Source of the DNA: Hyphomicrobiales bacterium
Lineage (GTDB): Bacteria; Pseudomonadota; Alphaproteobacteria; Rhizobiales; Rhizobiaceae
DNA: 64,000 bases
Direction of reading: 5' to 3'
NCBI GenBank assembly: GCA_900472785.1
Contig: UCJH01000032.1
Location: 94,229 to 158,228, forward strand
Below, piece by piece: positions 7,837-17,266 of this stretch (the first letter of the stretch is position 1; each line of letters starts with the position of its first letter). A model generated the notes under the pieces. That model was given only the letters and a program-made list of their open reading frames with translations, had not been told where the DNA came from and ran no database searches. The translations under genes were made by a program, and so were the position numbers.

Positions 7837-10230
7837 TTAAGCTGGAAGAAGCCCACGCTTCTTCCAGTGCCCAGTGATATTGCGGATCTCCTCGACCGCA
7901 GTGCTGCATATCCAGCTTGCATCGTTCTGGGCCTGCTTCGAGCTTTCCAGCGCGCCTTGTGGTGAAGCGCCCGGCCGTGTCATCCTCTCCAGAGACTTCA
8001 CGATGCTAGATTGAACGCTTTCGTAGAGCCGATAGCGTTGTGGCACGACGACACCCGAAGCCGGGTTCTTTTCGATATGGTTGAAATAGCATAGCAGAAT
8101 GAAAGCGTTCCGGATTGAGCGAGCCGCCCACAGGAGGCTGTTGCTATCGCGAGGATCGTCTTCAATCTTTTCGATCAACACCTCAGGCAACAGCGTCTTG
8201 TGAAAAACATGCTCCAAATAGGAGAGGTTTTTGAGGAGAGACGAGACGCAGAGCCTACCGCGTGTCGTTGCGGAGAGGTAGACAGAGAACGTCATATCGG
8301 CTCTGCTGATATGCGCTTCGATGAAATTGGTTTTCAAAAGGAAGCGCAGCAGGGAAGGAAGGTCCGAAGGCTGATATCCAAAATCTTCCTGTAAGCGCCT
8401 TTCAAGATCCTCCTCGCTGATACTTTTGTCAGAACAGATTTGAATGATGCGAATTTTCTCTAAGAGCGCGTGTCCGTCTACGGATGCCTTTCGCTCTCTG
8501 TCTATGTAGTTGAACACGTTATCGACGTGGCCGCTAAAAGTAGAGTTCGCCACGACATGCCTCTCCGCCGGACCGCTGCCAAGCAAATGCCCCTTTGTCG
8601 TCACAATGCCCGCAGAATTCTCAAACCATAACCCGTCGTCGAACAGCAATACTTCGACGATTCGATATGATTTTCGAGTGAGAAATGCGGTTCCTCGATC
8701 CGAGGCAAGCCTCTTTATTAGCGCATGAGCGTTCGAGGACCAGTAGTCATCACTCTCGAGCATGTCCGAACTAAGCATTTGACGGACGGTCCACACGAAA
8801 ACACGCTCGATGAAACCGAAAAGTTCTCTGAGATTGCCATCGAAGAATTCATAGACCGTCCGTCCTTTCGCGTAGGGCCCATGCCCGCGCCAGATCGCAA
8901 TCATCGTCCGCTGGATGACCCGCATAAAATCGTAAACGAATTTCGCCTTGACCTCAGCACTCTGCACGCGAACTTCTGGCAGTAATTCGGCAGCTCTCTC
9001 AACAACACTAAGGATTGCCGCTAGCCCATGAAGATTCCCTAGCTCATAGTATTGCTGAATTCCTAGCTGTTCGCTTCTCTTGGCAAATTCGTATTCTAGA
9101 AAAGCAGCAGTGTTGCTTCGCATGACAACGATACTGTTGCTTTCCTCGGTTTTGCCGATACGGCGTAGATCGGTAGGCGCCGAAAGCGACTGGCGGTTCG
9201 AAATTATATGGACTATGGCATCCCACTCTTTCGTTTTCTGAAATGCGTCTTCAATCCTCAGCGAGTCCAACCCATCGAAGACTGTAACAAGGCAGTTCGT
9301 CTCCCAAAACACACCTATCAGAAGGATCCGCATCGAGGTCGGCAGGTTGCGCAGCCATTCCATCAGGCTCTTATTGCTGTTGCTTGCGGCGGCAAATGTC
9401 TCCGTCAACAAGAAATCTGTCACCGGCCCAGTCTTATGCCCCAGCAATGAGGCAAGGGAATCAAGCTCCCGCTGGAGCATGGCAAGGTGAGCCTCGCAAT
9501 CCTTCGGTCTCCGAAATTGAAACTTCAACTCGAACTTATCGCCGTCTTTGAAATCAAAGAAGTGATCCAGGATCAAATCTCGCGCGTGAATGAACGAAAG
9601 ATAGTTCGCTAGCGCGGTATCTAAGCTGCTCGTGTCCGAGCGCCACTCCTTCCAGAATTTCAGAAACTCAAATCGCGAGACAACAATCTTACTTTTTCGC
9701 AAAGCGTCGGAATTCTCAGAAATAAGATACTTTGTCAGCGTCGATTTCCCCGATCCGGGCGCCCCAATAACGGCCAAAGAATGTCGCGGATTGCCACCGG
9801 CTCTAAGTCTCGGAATTAGATGTTGCACGAACCAGTGATTGGCTGAGGCCATGCTTTGATTTATGGGCATTCCGTCGGCCCACAGCGTAGTTCGATCAGC
9901 TAGTTTCCTATAGGCGCTGTCCCGAGAGCGACGTACGCAGCGGTCCCCATGAAAAACAAGCGAGGATCTCCAAAGGTTGATGTTCGTCCGCGTAAATTCT
10001 CGCTTGCTGGCCGCTTTTCGGATCGCCTTAAAAACTCGGTCGATCGCCTTTGCATCGCCAATCTCACTATCAAAATTCTCTGATGTGACCTCTGGAGATC
10101 GTTCGGAGCGTTTGAGCCTGGTCGATGCACCTTTCATCTTGGGCATTGAAACTCGATCGTCACCCAAGACTTTAGAGTTCAACGAGGGGATCTGGGCAAA
10201 TAAGTCGAGAAGATTATCTCTGGTTGCCAT
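7837..10230 (-). CDS. large P-loop ATPase, STAND-like, candidate defence gene
   Basis: A 797-residue protein I do not recognise as a named family. The P-loop is AVIGAPGSGKSTL (Lys 162), the Walker B is LVTVFDGLDSLR (Asp 319), and a later IVHIISNRQS segment could be the sensor arginine strand seen in STAND NTPases. An N-terminal region of about 150 residues precedes the ATPase. The C-terminal 350 residues are helical, with no visible nuclease, TIR or protease motif. There is no membrane segment. Codon use looks less GC-rich than the flanking mob and repair genes. Bracketing by two scpB copies and adjacency to a HicAB-like pair and the Ssp cluster suggest an acquired defence gene; the activity is unknown. 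Confidence 0.6.
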   Translation of the reverse strand: MATRDNLLDLFAQIPSLNSKVLGDDRVSMPKMKGASTRLKRSERSPEVTSENFDSEIGDAKAIDRVFKAIRKAASKREFTRTNINLWRSSLVFHGDRCVRRSRDSAYRKLADRTTLWADGMPINQSMASANHWFVQHLIPRLRAGGNPRHSLAVIGAPGSGKSTLTKYLISENSDALRKSKIVVSRFEFLKFWKEWRSDTSSLDTALANYLSFIHARDLILDHFFDFKDGDKFELKFQFRRPKDCEAHLAMLQRELDSLASLLGHKTGPVTDFLLTETFAAASNSNKSLMEWLRNLPTSMRILLIGVFWETNCLVTVFDGLDSLRIEDAFQKTKEWDAIVHIISNRQSLSAPTDLRRIGKTEESNSIVVMRSNTAAFLEYEFAKRSEQLGIQQYYELGNLHGLAAILSVVERAAELLPEVRVQSAEVKAKFVYDFMRVIQRTMIAIWRGHGPYAKGRTVYEFFDGNLRELFGFIERVFVWTVRQMLSSDMLESDDYWSSNAHALIKRLASDRGTAFLTRKSYRIVEVLLFDDGLWFENSAGIVTTKGHLLGSGPAERHVVANSTFSGHVDNVFNYIDRERKASVDGHALLEKIRIIQICSDKSISEEDLERRLQEDFGYQPSDLPSLLRFLLKTNFIEAHISRADMTFSVYLSATTRGRLCVSSLLKNLSYLEHVFHKTLLPEVLIEKIEDDPRDSNSLLWAARSIRNAFILLCYFNHIEKNPASGVVVPQRYRLYESVQSSIVKSLERMTRPGASPQGALESSKQAQNDASWICSTAVEEIRNITGHWKKRGLLPA
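7843..7868. terminator. stem-loop at the convergent ends, possible bidirectional terminator
   Basis: CTGGAAGAAG and CTTCTTCCAG form a perfect 10-bp stem around a 6-base loop. It lies inside the last codons of the ATPase gene and 14 bases after the HicB-like stop. No clear U-run follows on either strand, so terminator activity is only possible. Confidence 0.35.
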
Positions 10231-10494
10231 GCGTCATTCTTCCGTGAGTGTCAGAAGTGATAGTCGCATGCCACACGCTACCGTTGTCAAGCAGAGTTCT
10301 TCGCAAAAGCACACTTTCACGCTCGAGAACTAAGCAGTTGACGCCGGCTCATCGAAGCAGATCTTCAAGATGAAATCGAATCACCAGTTCCGCTTTGAAA
10401 GCCCAGCCCGAGTATCGTCAGGCCGGTCCAGCGTTTAGGCAAGATCGAATGGTGCGTCGTCTGGCACGAGAACCGTCGTAGACAATCGGGGTGT

Positions 10495-11093
10495 GAATGG
10501 ACGCTGCGGGTGGAGGCAGTGATCTTTGCGTCCGCCGAACCGGTGAGCGGCGAGACCCTGGCCCGGGTGGTCGGTCGCGATGGCAGCATCGACCTGCTGA
10601 TCGACGATCTCATCGAGGAATTGCGTGACAGACGTATGAACTTGTGTCGGTTGCCGGCGGCTGGCAATGTCGCACCCGACCGCGGTTCGCCGACACGATT
10701 CGTGCCTCGTCGGCGCCGACCCGCGGAGGCGCTGCGGCGCTGTCGGAGTTAGAGGCGATAGTGTTGATGGCGGTGGGATATTTCCAGCCAGTCACCCGCG
10801 GCGAGCTATCAAAGATCTTTGGCAAGGAGGTCAGCCGTGACGTCATTGGCAATCTGCGTGGCGCCGGGTTTATCGGCTCGGAACCGCGTAGCCCGATGCT
10901 TGGCGCACCCTATACCTATGTGACGACCAAGCACTTCCTCACAGCATATGGCATGGAGACGCTCCGAGATCTGCCTGATGTTGAAGCACTTGAGGACGCG
11001 GGACTTCTAAGCAAACATGGTGTTCAAAACGAACTTGCCGCTTCGCAGCGCGATCTCATAGAGACGGAGGAGGAAACCTCCTTTACCAATTGA
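10495..11093 (+). pseudogene. second scpB copy, N-truncated and frameshifted
   Basis: The first part, EWTLRVEAVIFASAEPVSGE through LIEELRDR, is in one frame; the rest, from SVAGGWQCRTRPRFAD to the acidic end EEETSFTN, is in another. The switch is at about 10632-10634, where one C is missing relative to the intact gene at 6067 (RDRPYQLVSVAGGW there). About 40 N-terminal codons are absent, with no recognisable start, and no DUF1403 remnant lies upstream. The distal frame is clean for 140 codons, so decay is recent. It is the right-hand scpB bracket of the HicAB/ATPase segment. Confidence 0.8.
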
Positions 11094-11434
11094 TGCCAAT
11101 CGTCTCCGCTTACGAAATGCATCCTTGCATTCCGCGGCTGTCCGGGAATGATAGCAAATGCCTGTCTATCAGAGGGCAAGCGCTGAAGGGATGGGACGGG
11201 CATAGGATAAGGATTCCGAAAACAGGGAACCGGCCGGCCGGCGTGCCAGAGCATCTATATGGCGGAACCTGTTGAACTTATGGCGCAACCACTTGTCTCG
11301 GCCGCGATGTGATAAATACATAGAGATGGCGAACCGTGAGCTGAGTTCGATTTCAGGTAGGGGCTAGATGCCGGCAATGACGCTGTAAAATGTCGATGTC
11401 GGATCCGCAAGAGTTGCATCACCAGGAGTAGTCG
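11094..11434. other. gene-free stretch
   Basis: These 341 bases between the scpB pseudogene and the nuclease gene hold no convincing reading frame, repeat or RNA. The only clear signal is CAGGAG about 8 bases before the nuclease start at 11435. It should carry the nuclease promoter, but I cannot assign -35/-10 boxes with confidence. Confidence 0.5.
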
Positions 11435-12730
11435 ATGCCGGACAATCCCAGAGAGACGAAGTCTAGTATCGGCCGCGCATACTGGTCGTTCCACGGAAAG
11501 CTCTTTGCTGACTTGAAACCCATGTTCCTCCCGTGGGTCTCAATTTCAGTCTTAGATGGAGTGGAGCGCATAGCTGAAGCCGATAGCACGTCTGAGATTG
11601 CTGCACTCCATCGCAAAATGATGTCGATGCTCGATTCACTGAGCTACTCCGATGAACGCGTGCAGAATGACTTCAAATCTCTTTACGACAAGGCCAACGT
11701 CCTAGCGCATCCGGTCACCGAAGCCTTTCTCAAACACTGCCATTCGATCAACTCGATAACGCGCAATCATAGTCTTAGCGGTGTTGACCCAGAAATTTTG
11801 CGTGAGATCGACTTACTGGCGCATCAGGATCCGGCGTACAAAAGATTCGCTGATGACATGAAAAAGAAAGTCAGCGCAAAAATAGCGCCTGGGGACATCG
11901 TCAGCTACAACCAATTCTTCGAAATATTCTGCGAAGCCACCGTCTTACGCTACCTTCGGGCGCGTGAAGGTCTCCAGGTAGCCAGAGTCCCGGAAGCCGG
12001 AAAAGATGAGGAAAGTCGCCCAGATTTTCAATGCTGGATCGCCGACGAATCGTCATTCTTTGTGGAGGTTAAGACCCTGGATGTTGTTGGAGGGCAATTC
12101 CGACACGGCGAGATGATGGCTGACGCAATCAACGTTCAAATCGACATCGACAAACAGATCGCGGCTGGGTCTCGGATAGCGATGGCCGAAAGCGAAATCG
12201 ACCCTTATCGACCGTACGGCGGGTCTGAAGATTACGATCCGGGCTCTTTGATAAAGGTAATCGATACGTTGAGAGCCAAACTTAAGCAGGCCTTTAAACC
12301 AAGCCAATTCGCTATGGGTCCGACCTTCGCTCTTGCGGTGATTGATAGACTTGAACAATTCGGTAGAGCCGTTGATCTCGCTCCCTACTACCAAGAAAAT
12401 CAAACCTGCCTAAGCGGCGTGTTTTGGCATAGCGCTTTTGGTCGAGAGGGCACTCCAATCTTCAAGCACCCCGATTTCGAGGGCAAACCCTCTCTGGAAG
12501 GCCACTTGGCTCGGCCGGGCTACTTGATCGACAGCACTAACCCCTTTACCGGGGCGGGTCTAGTGATCATGGCAAACTCTCAGACCGAGCGTGTTGCTTA
12601 CGGACTAAAGGCTGACCACCAGCCCATCGGGGACTGGACGCGAGAGCAATCAGATCACGCGCTGCAGATTATGTGCGACTTCCATAACGATCAGGGTAAC
12701 ACCTATGGGTATAGGCTCTACAGCTCGTGA
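11435..12730 (+). CDS. PD-(D/E)XK nuclease-like protein
   Basis: A 431-residue protein of unknown family. The central part carries a complete PD-(D/E)XK nuclease signature: Glu in FFEIFCEATVLRYL (about 163-167), then RPDF (Asp 197), and SSFFVEVKTLD (Glu 211, Lys 213), spacing D-X13-E-X-K. This is the metal-dependent core of restriction-type nucleases. The first 150 residues are helical; the C-terminal 200 hold no motif I know. The start is supported by AGGAG 8 bases upstream. The gene converges on the receiver-domain gene with 50 bases between stops. A defence or restriction role is inferred from the motif and the location. It could alternatively be a DNA-repair or mobile-element nuclease. 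Confidence 0.6.
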   Translation: MPDNPRETKSSIGRAYWSFHGKLFADLKPMFLPWVSISVLDGVERIAEADSTSEIAALHRKMMSMLDSLSYSDERVQNDFKSLYDKANVLAHPVTEAFLKHCHSINSITRNHSLSGVDPEILREIDLLAHQDPAYKRFADDMKKKVSAKIAPGDIVSYNQFFEIFCEATVLRYLRAREGLQVARVPEAGKDEESRPDFQCWIADESSFFVEVKTLDVVGGQFRHGEMMADAINVQIDIDKQIAAGSRIAMAESEIDPYRPYGGSEDYDPGSLIKVIDTLRAKLKQAFKPSQFAMGPTFALAVIDRLEQFGRAVDLAPYYQENQTCLSGVFWHSAFGREGTPIFKHPDFEGKPSLEGHLARPGYLIDSTNPFTGAGLVIMANSQTERVAYGLKADHQPIGDWTREQSDHALQIMCDFHNDQGNTYGYRLYSS

Positions 12731-12780
12731 CACGAACTCTCATCTTTTGCCATTGTGAATCTAGACCGAAGTGGATTTGG

Positions 12781-14733
12781 CTACTCCTCTTTCAAAATGA
12801 TTGTCGGGTCGACGCTCAACAGATCCTCCATCGCCTCGTCAGATAACTTGAGCGTAAACTGCAGCCACGCACCGTCTTTCCCGGCGTCAGGCCTCGCCGC
12901 TATTTTGATCGTTGTCCCTAGAGGACCTTTGTCTTTCGTAGCCGCACCTTTAATAAGGAAACCGCTCAACAGCTGATCTTCATTCTTCTCTTTCAAGAAG
13001 TCTGCAAGCTTCGCGTTATCGTCAGGTGAGAGCGTCGAGGTATCAACAGACTTCAGCTTATCAACCAGACTATGAATTGATGAGCGGCGAAGCAAAACGC
13101 GATGCCCCTTCACTGCATCACCTCGCTCAGGAAGCACCGTCGCCGTCGCCGGCTGGCCGATGTCCAGTACTTCGAACGTAATCTTATTGCCGTCGGTCTT
13201 CCGCAGATGAGCTGTCACTTGGGCATCAACACCCATAATTGGAGACACGCTCAAGCCGATGCGACCAAGGTCCGTAAGCGCGAGGCGTTGCGCCTCTTGG
13301 GCATAAAGCGGACGGAGTGTGCCAAGGAACTCAGCGCCTTTTACCGTGCCGAGCGATCCCGGGCCCGCTATCGGAAATGTCTGCAGAGCTTTCGGATTCC
13401 ATTTCAGACTGTACGCTTTTTTCTTATAAAAAATGAACTGATCGGCTGAAGCGCTTTCCTGATCGAACGAACGCAATTCGCCGTCCATGGTTAGAACGCG
13501 TTTGGCTTTGGGGCCAGTCCCGCGTGGCACCAGATCGCAGTCTGGCGTGAGTACGACCATGACCTTGTTCTCGCTGTGCTTGATGAACATGTCGCCCATC
13601 TTACGCCGGGATGCGCCTGGTCGCTCATCGACACGAACACGATTGAAAATTCGTGCAATCGGGACTGAGGGGCCATCGAATGCCCCTTCGATACCTTTAC
13701 TCAGTTCGGCGTCGTCGATCTGCTTGAATGCATCACTTTCCCAGTTCACATTCTCAGCGACCATTGCTCGAAGGTTTTCGCCGAAAAGCCATTCGAGATA
13801 TTCCCCCATCCTCTCGCCTTCTGAAGCAAGGCGGAACCGGAAAAGATAAGCAAAGTCCTTCGGCTCTAGGCTACCTATTTGTTTTAAGACCTCGGCCATG
13901 GCGTTTTCGGCACCGGAGCGCCATTCCTTAAGTGCTTGATGGAGCACTTTCCCGAAGACATAGCCCTGGCTCGTGTCGAGAAGAGCATCGGCTGCTTCAT
14001 GCTCAATCTTGAGCGCGTTCGCCTCACCGCTTATCCAGCCCTTCTGGAGAAAACGGAAGCGAAGTGCCATGACATTTTCACCGAGCGACTCAACGTCTTG
14101 CCGAAAGCTCTGAGCCTTTTCCTTTACTTGCTCCGACGACATCAGAACGATGGCTGGCTCCTCAACAGGCCTCGTTTTGAGCAGCCTACTCAGCAGTTCG
14201 ACTGATGCTTTGCGTGCTTTGGTCTTCACCGCGGCGCTTACATTATCGCCCGTCGCATCTGGGCTCAGATAGTAATCAAGAAATACAACCTGCGGCTTAA
14301 ATACCTGAAACCTCTCTTCTCCGTCTAGAATCCCCGAAAGCTGGATCGACACGTCTTGTCCGCATTTTTTGAGAAGAGCGATCAGAGGGTCTAGAATGGA
14401 AAGGGTCAGACCCTTCAACGTTTTGAAGTGACCGCCCGGATCGAATCGATCTTCACGCGTGTCGACATAGGCGAGATATAGAGCGCGCATGACATCTTGA
14501 AAGGCTTCAGCGTTCGGGTCGTCGTCCCGAACGGCTTCGACAGCAGACTGCAGGTCCTGGTCGGCTACGCCCGCATCGCGACAGGCATCCAATCCATCGA
14601 TCCCCTCCATGAACTCGAGGATGTCACCCGTGATCTCGGCGGCAACCGGCATATCATAGACGTCGTCAATTAGGAGAACGCGCTCAATCTTGTTGTACGC
14701 GAAGGCTTCGACAATTCGCTTTTCGTGACCCAT
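12781..14733 (-). CDS. receiver-domain protein with large insertion; partner of the GHKL kinase
   Basis: A 650-residue protein whose N-terminus has the residues of a response-regulator receiver: RVLLIDDVYD (acidic pair Asp 23/24), VVFLDYYLS (phospho-acceptor candidate Asp 153) and IVLMSSE (the Thr/Ser strand). In ordinary receivers the acceptor lies near residue 53, so about 95 residues are inserted between strand 1 and strand 3. The remaining 450 residues contain no DNA-binding output domain I can see; VMVVLTPDCDLVPRG (about 410) is a Cys/Asp-containing segment of unknown role. The gene starts 6 bases after the kinase stop, so the two are co-transcribed and probably a phosphorelay pair. The output, by protein contact or by an unknown activity, is unclear. 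Confidence 0.55.
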   Translation of the reverse strand: MGHEKRIVEAFAYNKIERVLLIDDVYDMPVAAEITGDILEFMEGIDGLDACRDAGVADQDLQSAVEAVRDDDPNAEAFQDVMRALYLAYVDTREDRFDPGGHFKTLKGLTLSILDPLIALLKKCGQDVSIQLSGILDGEERFQVFKPQVVFLDYYLSPDATGDNVSAAVKTKARKASVELLSRLLKTRPVEEPAIVLMSSEQVKEKAQSFRQDVESLGENVMALRFRFLQKGWISGEANALKIEHEAADALLDTSQGYVFGKVLHQALKEWRSGAENAMAEVLKQIGSLEPKDFAYLFRFRLASEGERMGEYLEWLFGENLRAMVAENVNWESDAFKQIDDAELSKGIEGAFDGPSVPIARIFNRVRVDERPGASRRKMGDMFIKHSENKVMVVLTPDCDLVPRGTGPKAKRVLTMDGELRSFDQESASADQFIFYKKKAYSLKWNPKALQTFPIAGPGSLGTVKGAEFLGTLRPLYAQEAQRLALTDLGRIGLSVSPIMGVDAQVTAHLRKTDGNKITFEVLDIGQPATATVLPERGDAVKGHRVLLRRSSIHSLVDKLKSVDTSTLSPDDNAKLADFLKEKNEDQLLSGFLIKGAATKDKGPLGTTIKIAARPDAGKDGAWLQFTLKLSDEAMEDLLSVDPTIILKEE

Positions 14734-14739
14734 TCCGCC

Positions 14740-17091
14740 TCAACCCATATCCAGTACAAACATGTTTATGCGGCCTTTCCGCACTCTCCCCACGTTAGTA
14801 TCCATTGCCAACTTCCATTTGTGGTATTCAGCAAGTTCCCTGGCGATATACAGCCCAAGACCTCGACCCTGCCCGGTGGGCTTGGAGGTTATGAACGGTT
14901 GAAATATCCGCTCGCTGCGATCTTCCATCACTCCCGGTCCGTTATCTTCAACAGTTAACGCTCGGGAATCTGCGTCCAGGACAACGTTGAGGCGAGGAAC
15001 GAAACTGTCTTCAAATTTCTTCTGTTGTTTCAACCAGTAGGCTGCGTTGACGAACAGATTTTCTAGAATTTGAATGACCATACCTTTTACAGCGTTCACG
15101 ACATAAGGCCGTTCAGGCCGTTCAAATTTGACCTCTATACCATGTCGCTCAAATTCCTTCAGATGATTGGACAGAACGTCATCGACAACGGTGGCGAGAT
15201 CGAACTTGGTCTTGGATTGCCTCTTCTCCCCGGTAAGTTCGTCGAAAGCCGCAATTCTTTTATGTAACGTTTTCAATTGCTCACGCAGCGAGTCGATCGT
15301 CGCCTGCCGGAGACTGCCGGCCGAAAGCAAATCCATGGTGTGACCGACAGCTCGCTCCAGCTCGTGAAAGATGAATTCGGTCATCAGCCCAACGCCGGCC
15401 AAGTATACAAACTTTTCGCGCTCTTCGTCGGCCTCATGTATGACTTTTTCAATGCGTTCGACCAAGGCGGCCGATTGGCCGGAAAGCTGTGAAACGCTCC
15501 TCGAGAGGTCGTCAATCTCATCATGGGCGCTTTCCCCTACGATATCCTTTAAGCGATCGAGAGCACGATTTACCCTGATACGAGTGTCAGTTGCTAGTTT
15601 GGTATCCTCATCTGCAGCACGACGTTCAATCTGCTCAATTTTGTCGGCCTCGTTGATCAACCCACGCATCTCGGAATGGACAACCCACATGAGGATCTTA
15701 CGCAGTGCGTCTGATGCGTCCGACTGCATGAGCCCTTCACGATTGGTCTGTTCGCTTAGAGCCGTATGCGGAGTTTCCAATAAAACGCGACCTAGAACTT
15801 GCTGACGATTTAGCTTGAACCCTGCTGATCCAAAAGCGATCTCGTCCAATTCCAGCCAGTCGTTAGACGGATCACCGTAAGGGAGGATACGGAACCCATA
15901 GCGATAAAGCATCGGACCGCCGCTCCAATTAGAGATTTCGCGACGCGTATCTGCGGCCTTTTGCGTCAGCCCAGAAACGGCTTCGACAACCCTACGATTG
16001 AACCAGTAGATGTCGCACGAGAATTTTCCTAGTGCTCGAAGGGCCGATGGACGAACGGCTGTAAGACTGAATGCCGCATGTCCACGCTTGGCCCTCCTTT
16101 TAATCACGGTTTGGGTCAGGGAATAGACACTCGCACCACGTTCATCGATCCTGATGCTCCGATGGCGAAAGCGATAATCCACCGAACCGGAAAGCACTGG
16201 CTCGTCGCCGATCATCTCGAAGGTGACGTGGCAGTAGGCGTGAGCCGAATCGAGAAGTTCACGGGGAATGGACGGCACGCTTATACGACGACCGTTGAAT
16301 CGTGCATTTAAAAGCCTGTTCGCGGAACCGGGGACGAAAGGATCGATCATTCTCGCGATGCGGCCCTGCAACACGTCGGTAAATCGAGCTTCGGTCCAGT
16401 CGCTTTGTAGCGACGAAATAATGATTTTCGTGCCTTGCAAAGATGACGCCGATTTCTCTTCTCCCAAAACGGGTTCGATCTTGATGTCTTCAACCGGCTT
16501 GCGGTTGTCGTGGGAAAAGAGGGACCAATCGATATCTAGGAGGTTCCAATGGGCTTCGCCGGAACGCGTAGAGACGACCCGTAATCTGTCGCCTAGCCGC
16601 ATTGCCGACAGGCGGCCAATGCCTTTGTCACCCAGGTTATGGCTGCCAGCCAGGTTTTCGTCGCGGCGTGACCTGGTCCCGATCGTCAGGAAAATGTCTT
16701 TAAGTTGGAACAACGACATACCGTGTCCGGTATCGCGGACTTCGATAAAGTTGAGCTCCGCATAGTGCTGGCTCAACCTATTCTTAAACTCCTCCGCATT
16801 TTTAGCAGCTCTCAAAGAGGCCATCATCTGAACCGCGCTTGGGTCCTCGGCATCAACCAGGCAGCTCTGGACATAGTCCGCCACGTCTGCGATCGGTTTT
16901 CGCTCCTCATCGATCCGTGCGACCGCCTCCCTGAAATCGGCAAAGGTCAACGATACATGGATGGAGAGCTCCACTTGAGGAGAGCCCGCATCGACGGAGT
17001 TTTTGATGAGTTCGTAGATCGCGACTTCGTCAGAGCTAATCAACTCCTTACCAAGTTCAAGGAGAGTGCGCGCTTCAAATTTAAAGCTCAC
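14740..17091 (-). CDS. histidine kinase with two GHKL ATPase modules
   Basis: A 783-residue cytosolic protein with two Bergerat-fold ATP sites. The N-terminal one is of the Hsp90/MORC/MutL type: VAIYELIKNSVDAGS (Asn 31), EVRDTGHGM, then GDKGIGRLSAMRLG. The C-terminal one is a classical kinase module: LENLFVNAAYWL (N box), VEDNGPGV (G1) and GQGRGLGLYIAREL (G2). Between them a coiled-coil stretch leads to FIFHELERAVGHT, a plausible H box. There is no membrane segment or PAS domain. The start is GTG 17091, because an in-frame stop lies just upstream; the ribosome binding site is weak. The gene follows sspH on the same strand after 175 bases and precedes the receiver gene. It may sense DNA or infection state for the Ssp cluster, which is inference. 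Confidence 0.65.
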   Translation of the reverse strand: MSFKFEARTLLELGKELISSDEVAIYELIKNSVDAGSPQVELSIHVSLTFADFREAVARIDEERKPIADVADYVQSCLVDAEDPSAVQMMASLRAAKNAEEFKNRLSQHYAELNFIEVRDTGHGMSLFQLKDIFLTIGTRSRRDENLAGSHNLGDKGIGRLSAMRLGDRLRVVSTRSGEAHWNLLDIDWSLFSHDNRKPVEDIKIEPVLGEEKSASSLQGTKIIISSLQSDWTEARFTDVLQGRIARMIDPFVPGSANRLLNARFNGRRISVPSIPRELLDSAHAYCHVTFEMIGDEPVLSGSVDYRFRHRSIRIDERGASVYSLTQTVIKRRAKRGHAAFSLTAVRPSALRALGKFSCDIYWFNRRVVEAVSGLTQKAADTRREISNWSGGPMLYRYGFRILPYGDPSNDWLELDEIAFGSAGFKLNRQQVLGRVLLETPHTALSEQTNREGLMQSDASDALRKILMWVVHSEMRGLINEADKIEQIERRAADEDTKLATDTRIRVNRALDRLKDIVGESAHDEIDDLSRSVSQLSGQSAALVERIEKVIHEADEEREKFVYLAGVGLMTEFIFHELERAVGHTMDLLSAGSLRQATIDSLREQLKTLHKRIAAFDELTGEKRQSKTKFDLATVVDDVLSNHLKEFERHGIEVKFERPERPYVVNAVKGMVIQILENLFVNAAYWLKQQKKFEDSFVPRLNVVLDADSRALTVEDNGPGVMEDRSERIFQPFITSKPTGQGRGLGLYIARELAEYHKWKLAMDTNVGRVRKGRINMFVLDMG

Positions 17092-17266
17092 GTTGTTTCG
17101 GGTTGTCTAGAAAAATCGAGCAAGGTTCAACCCCTCCTGTATTTGTAACTCGGTACTGTTCTGCACGTTTAAGCAAAATGCCACCCTGAGTGAATTTACC
17201 AATTCCCTTCCCGTAGAAGGCTATTTGAAATTCCTGTTATAGTCTAATAGCTCGCGACTCCTAATT

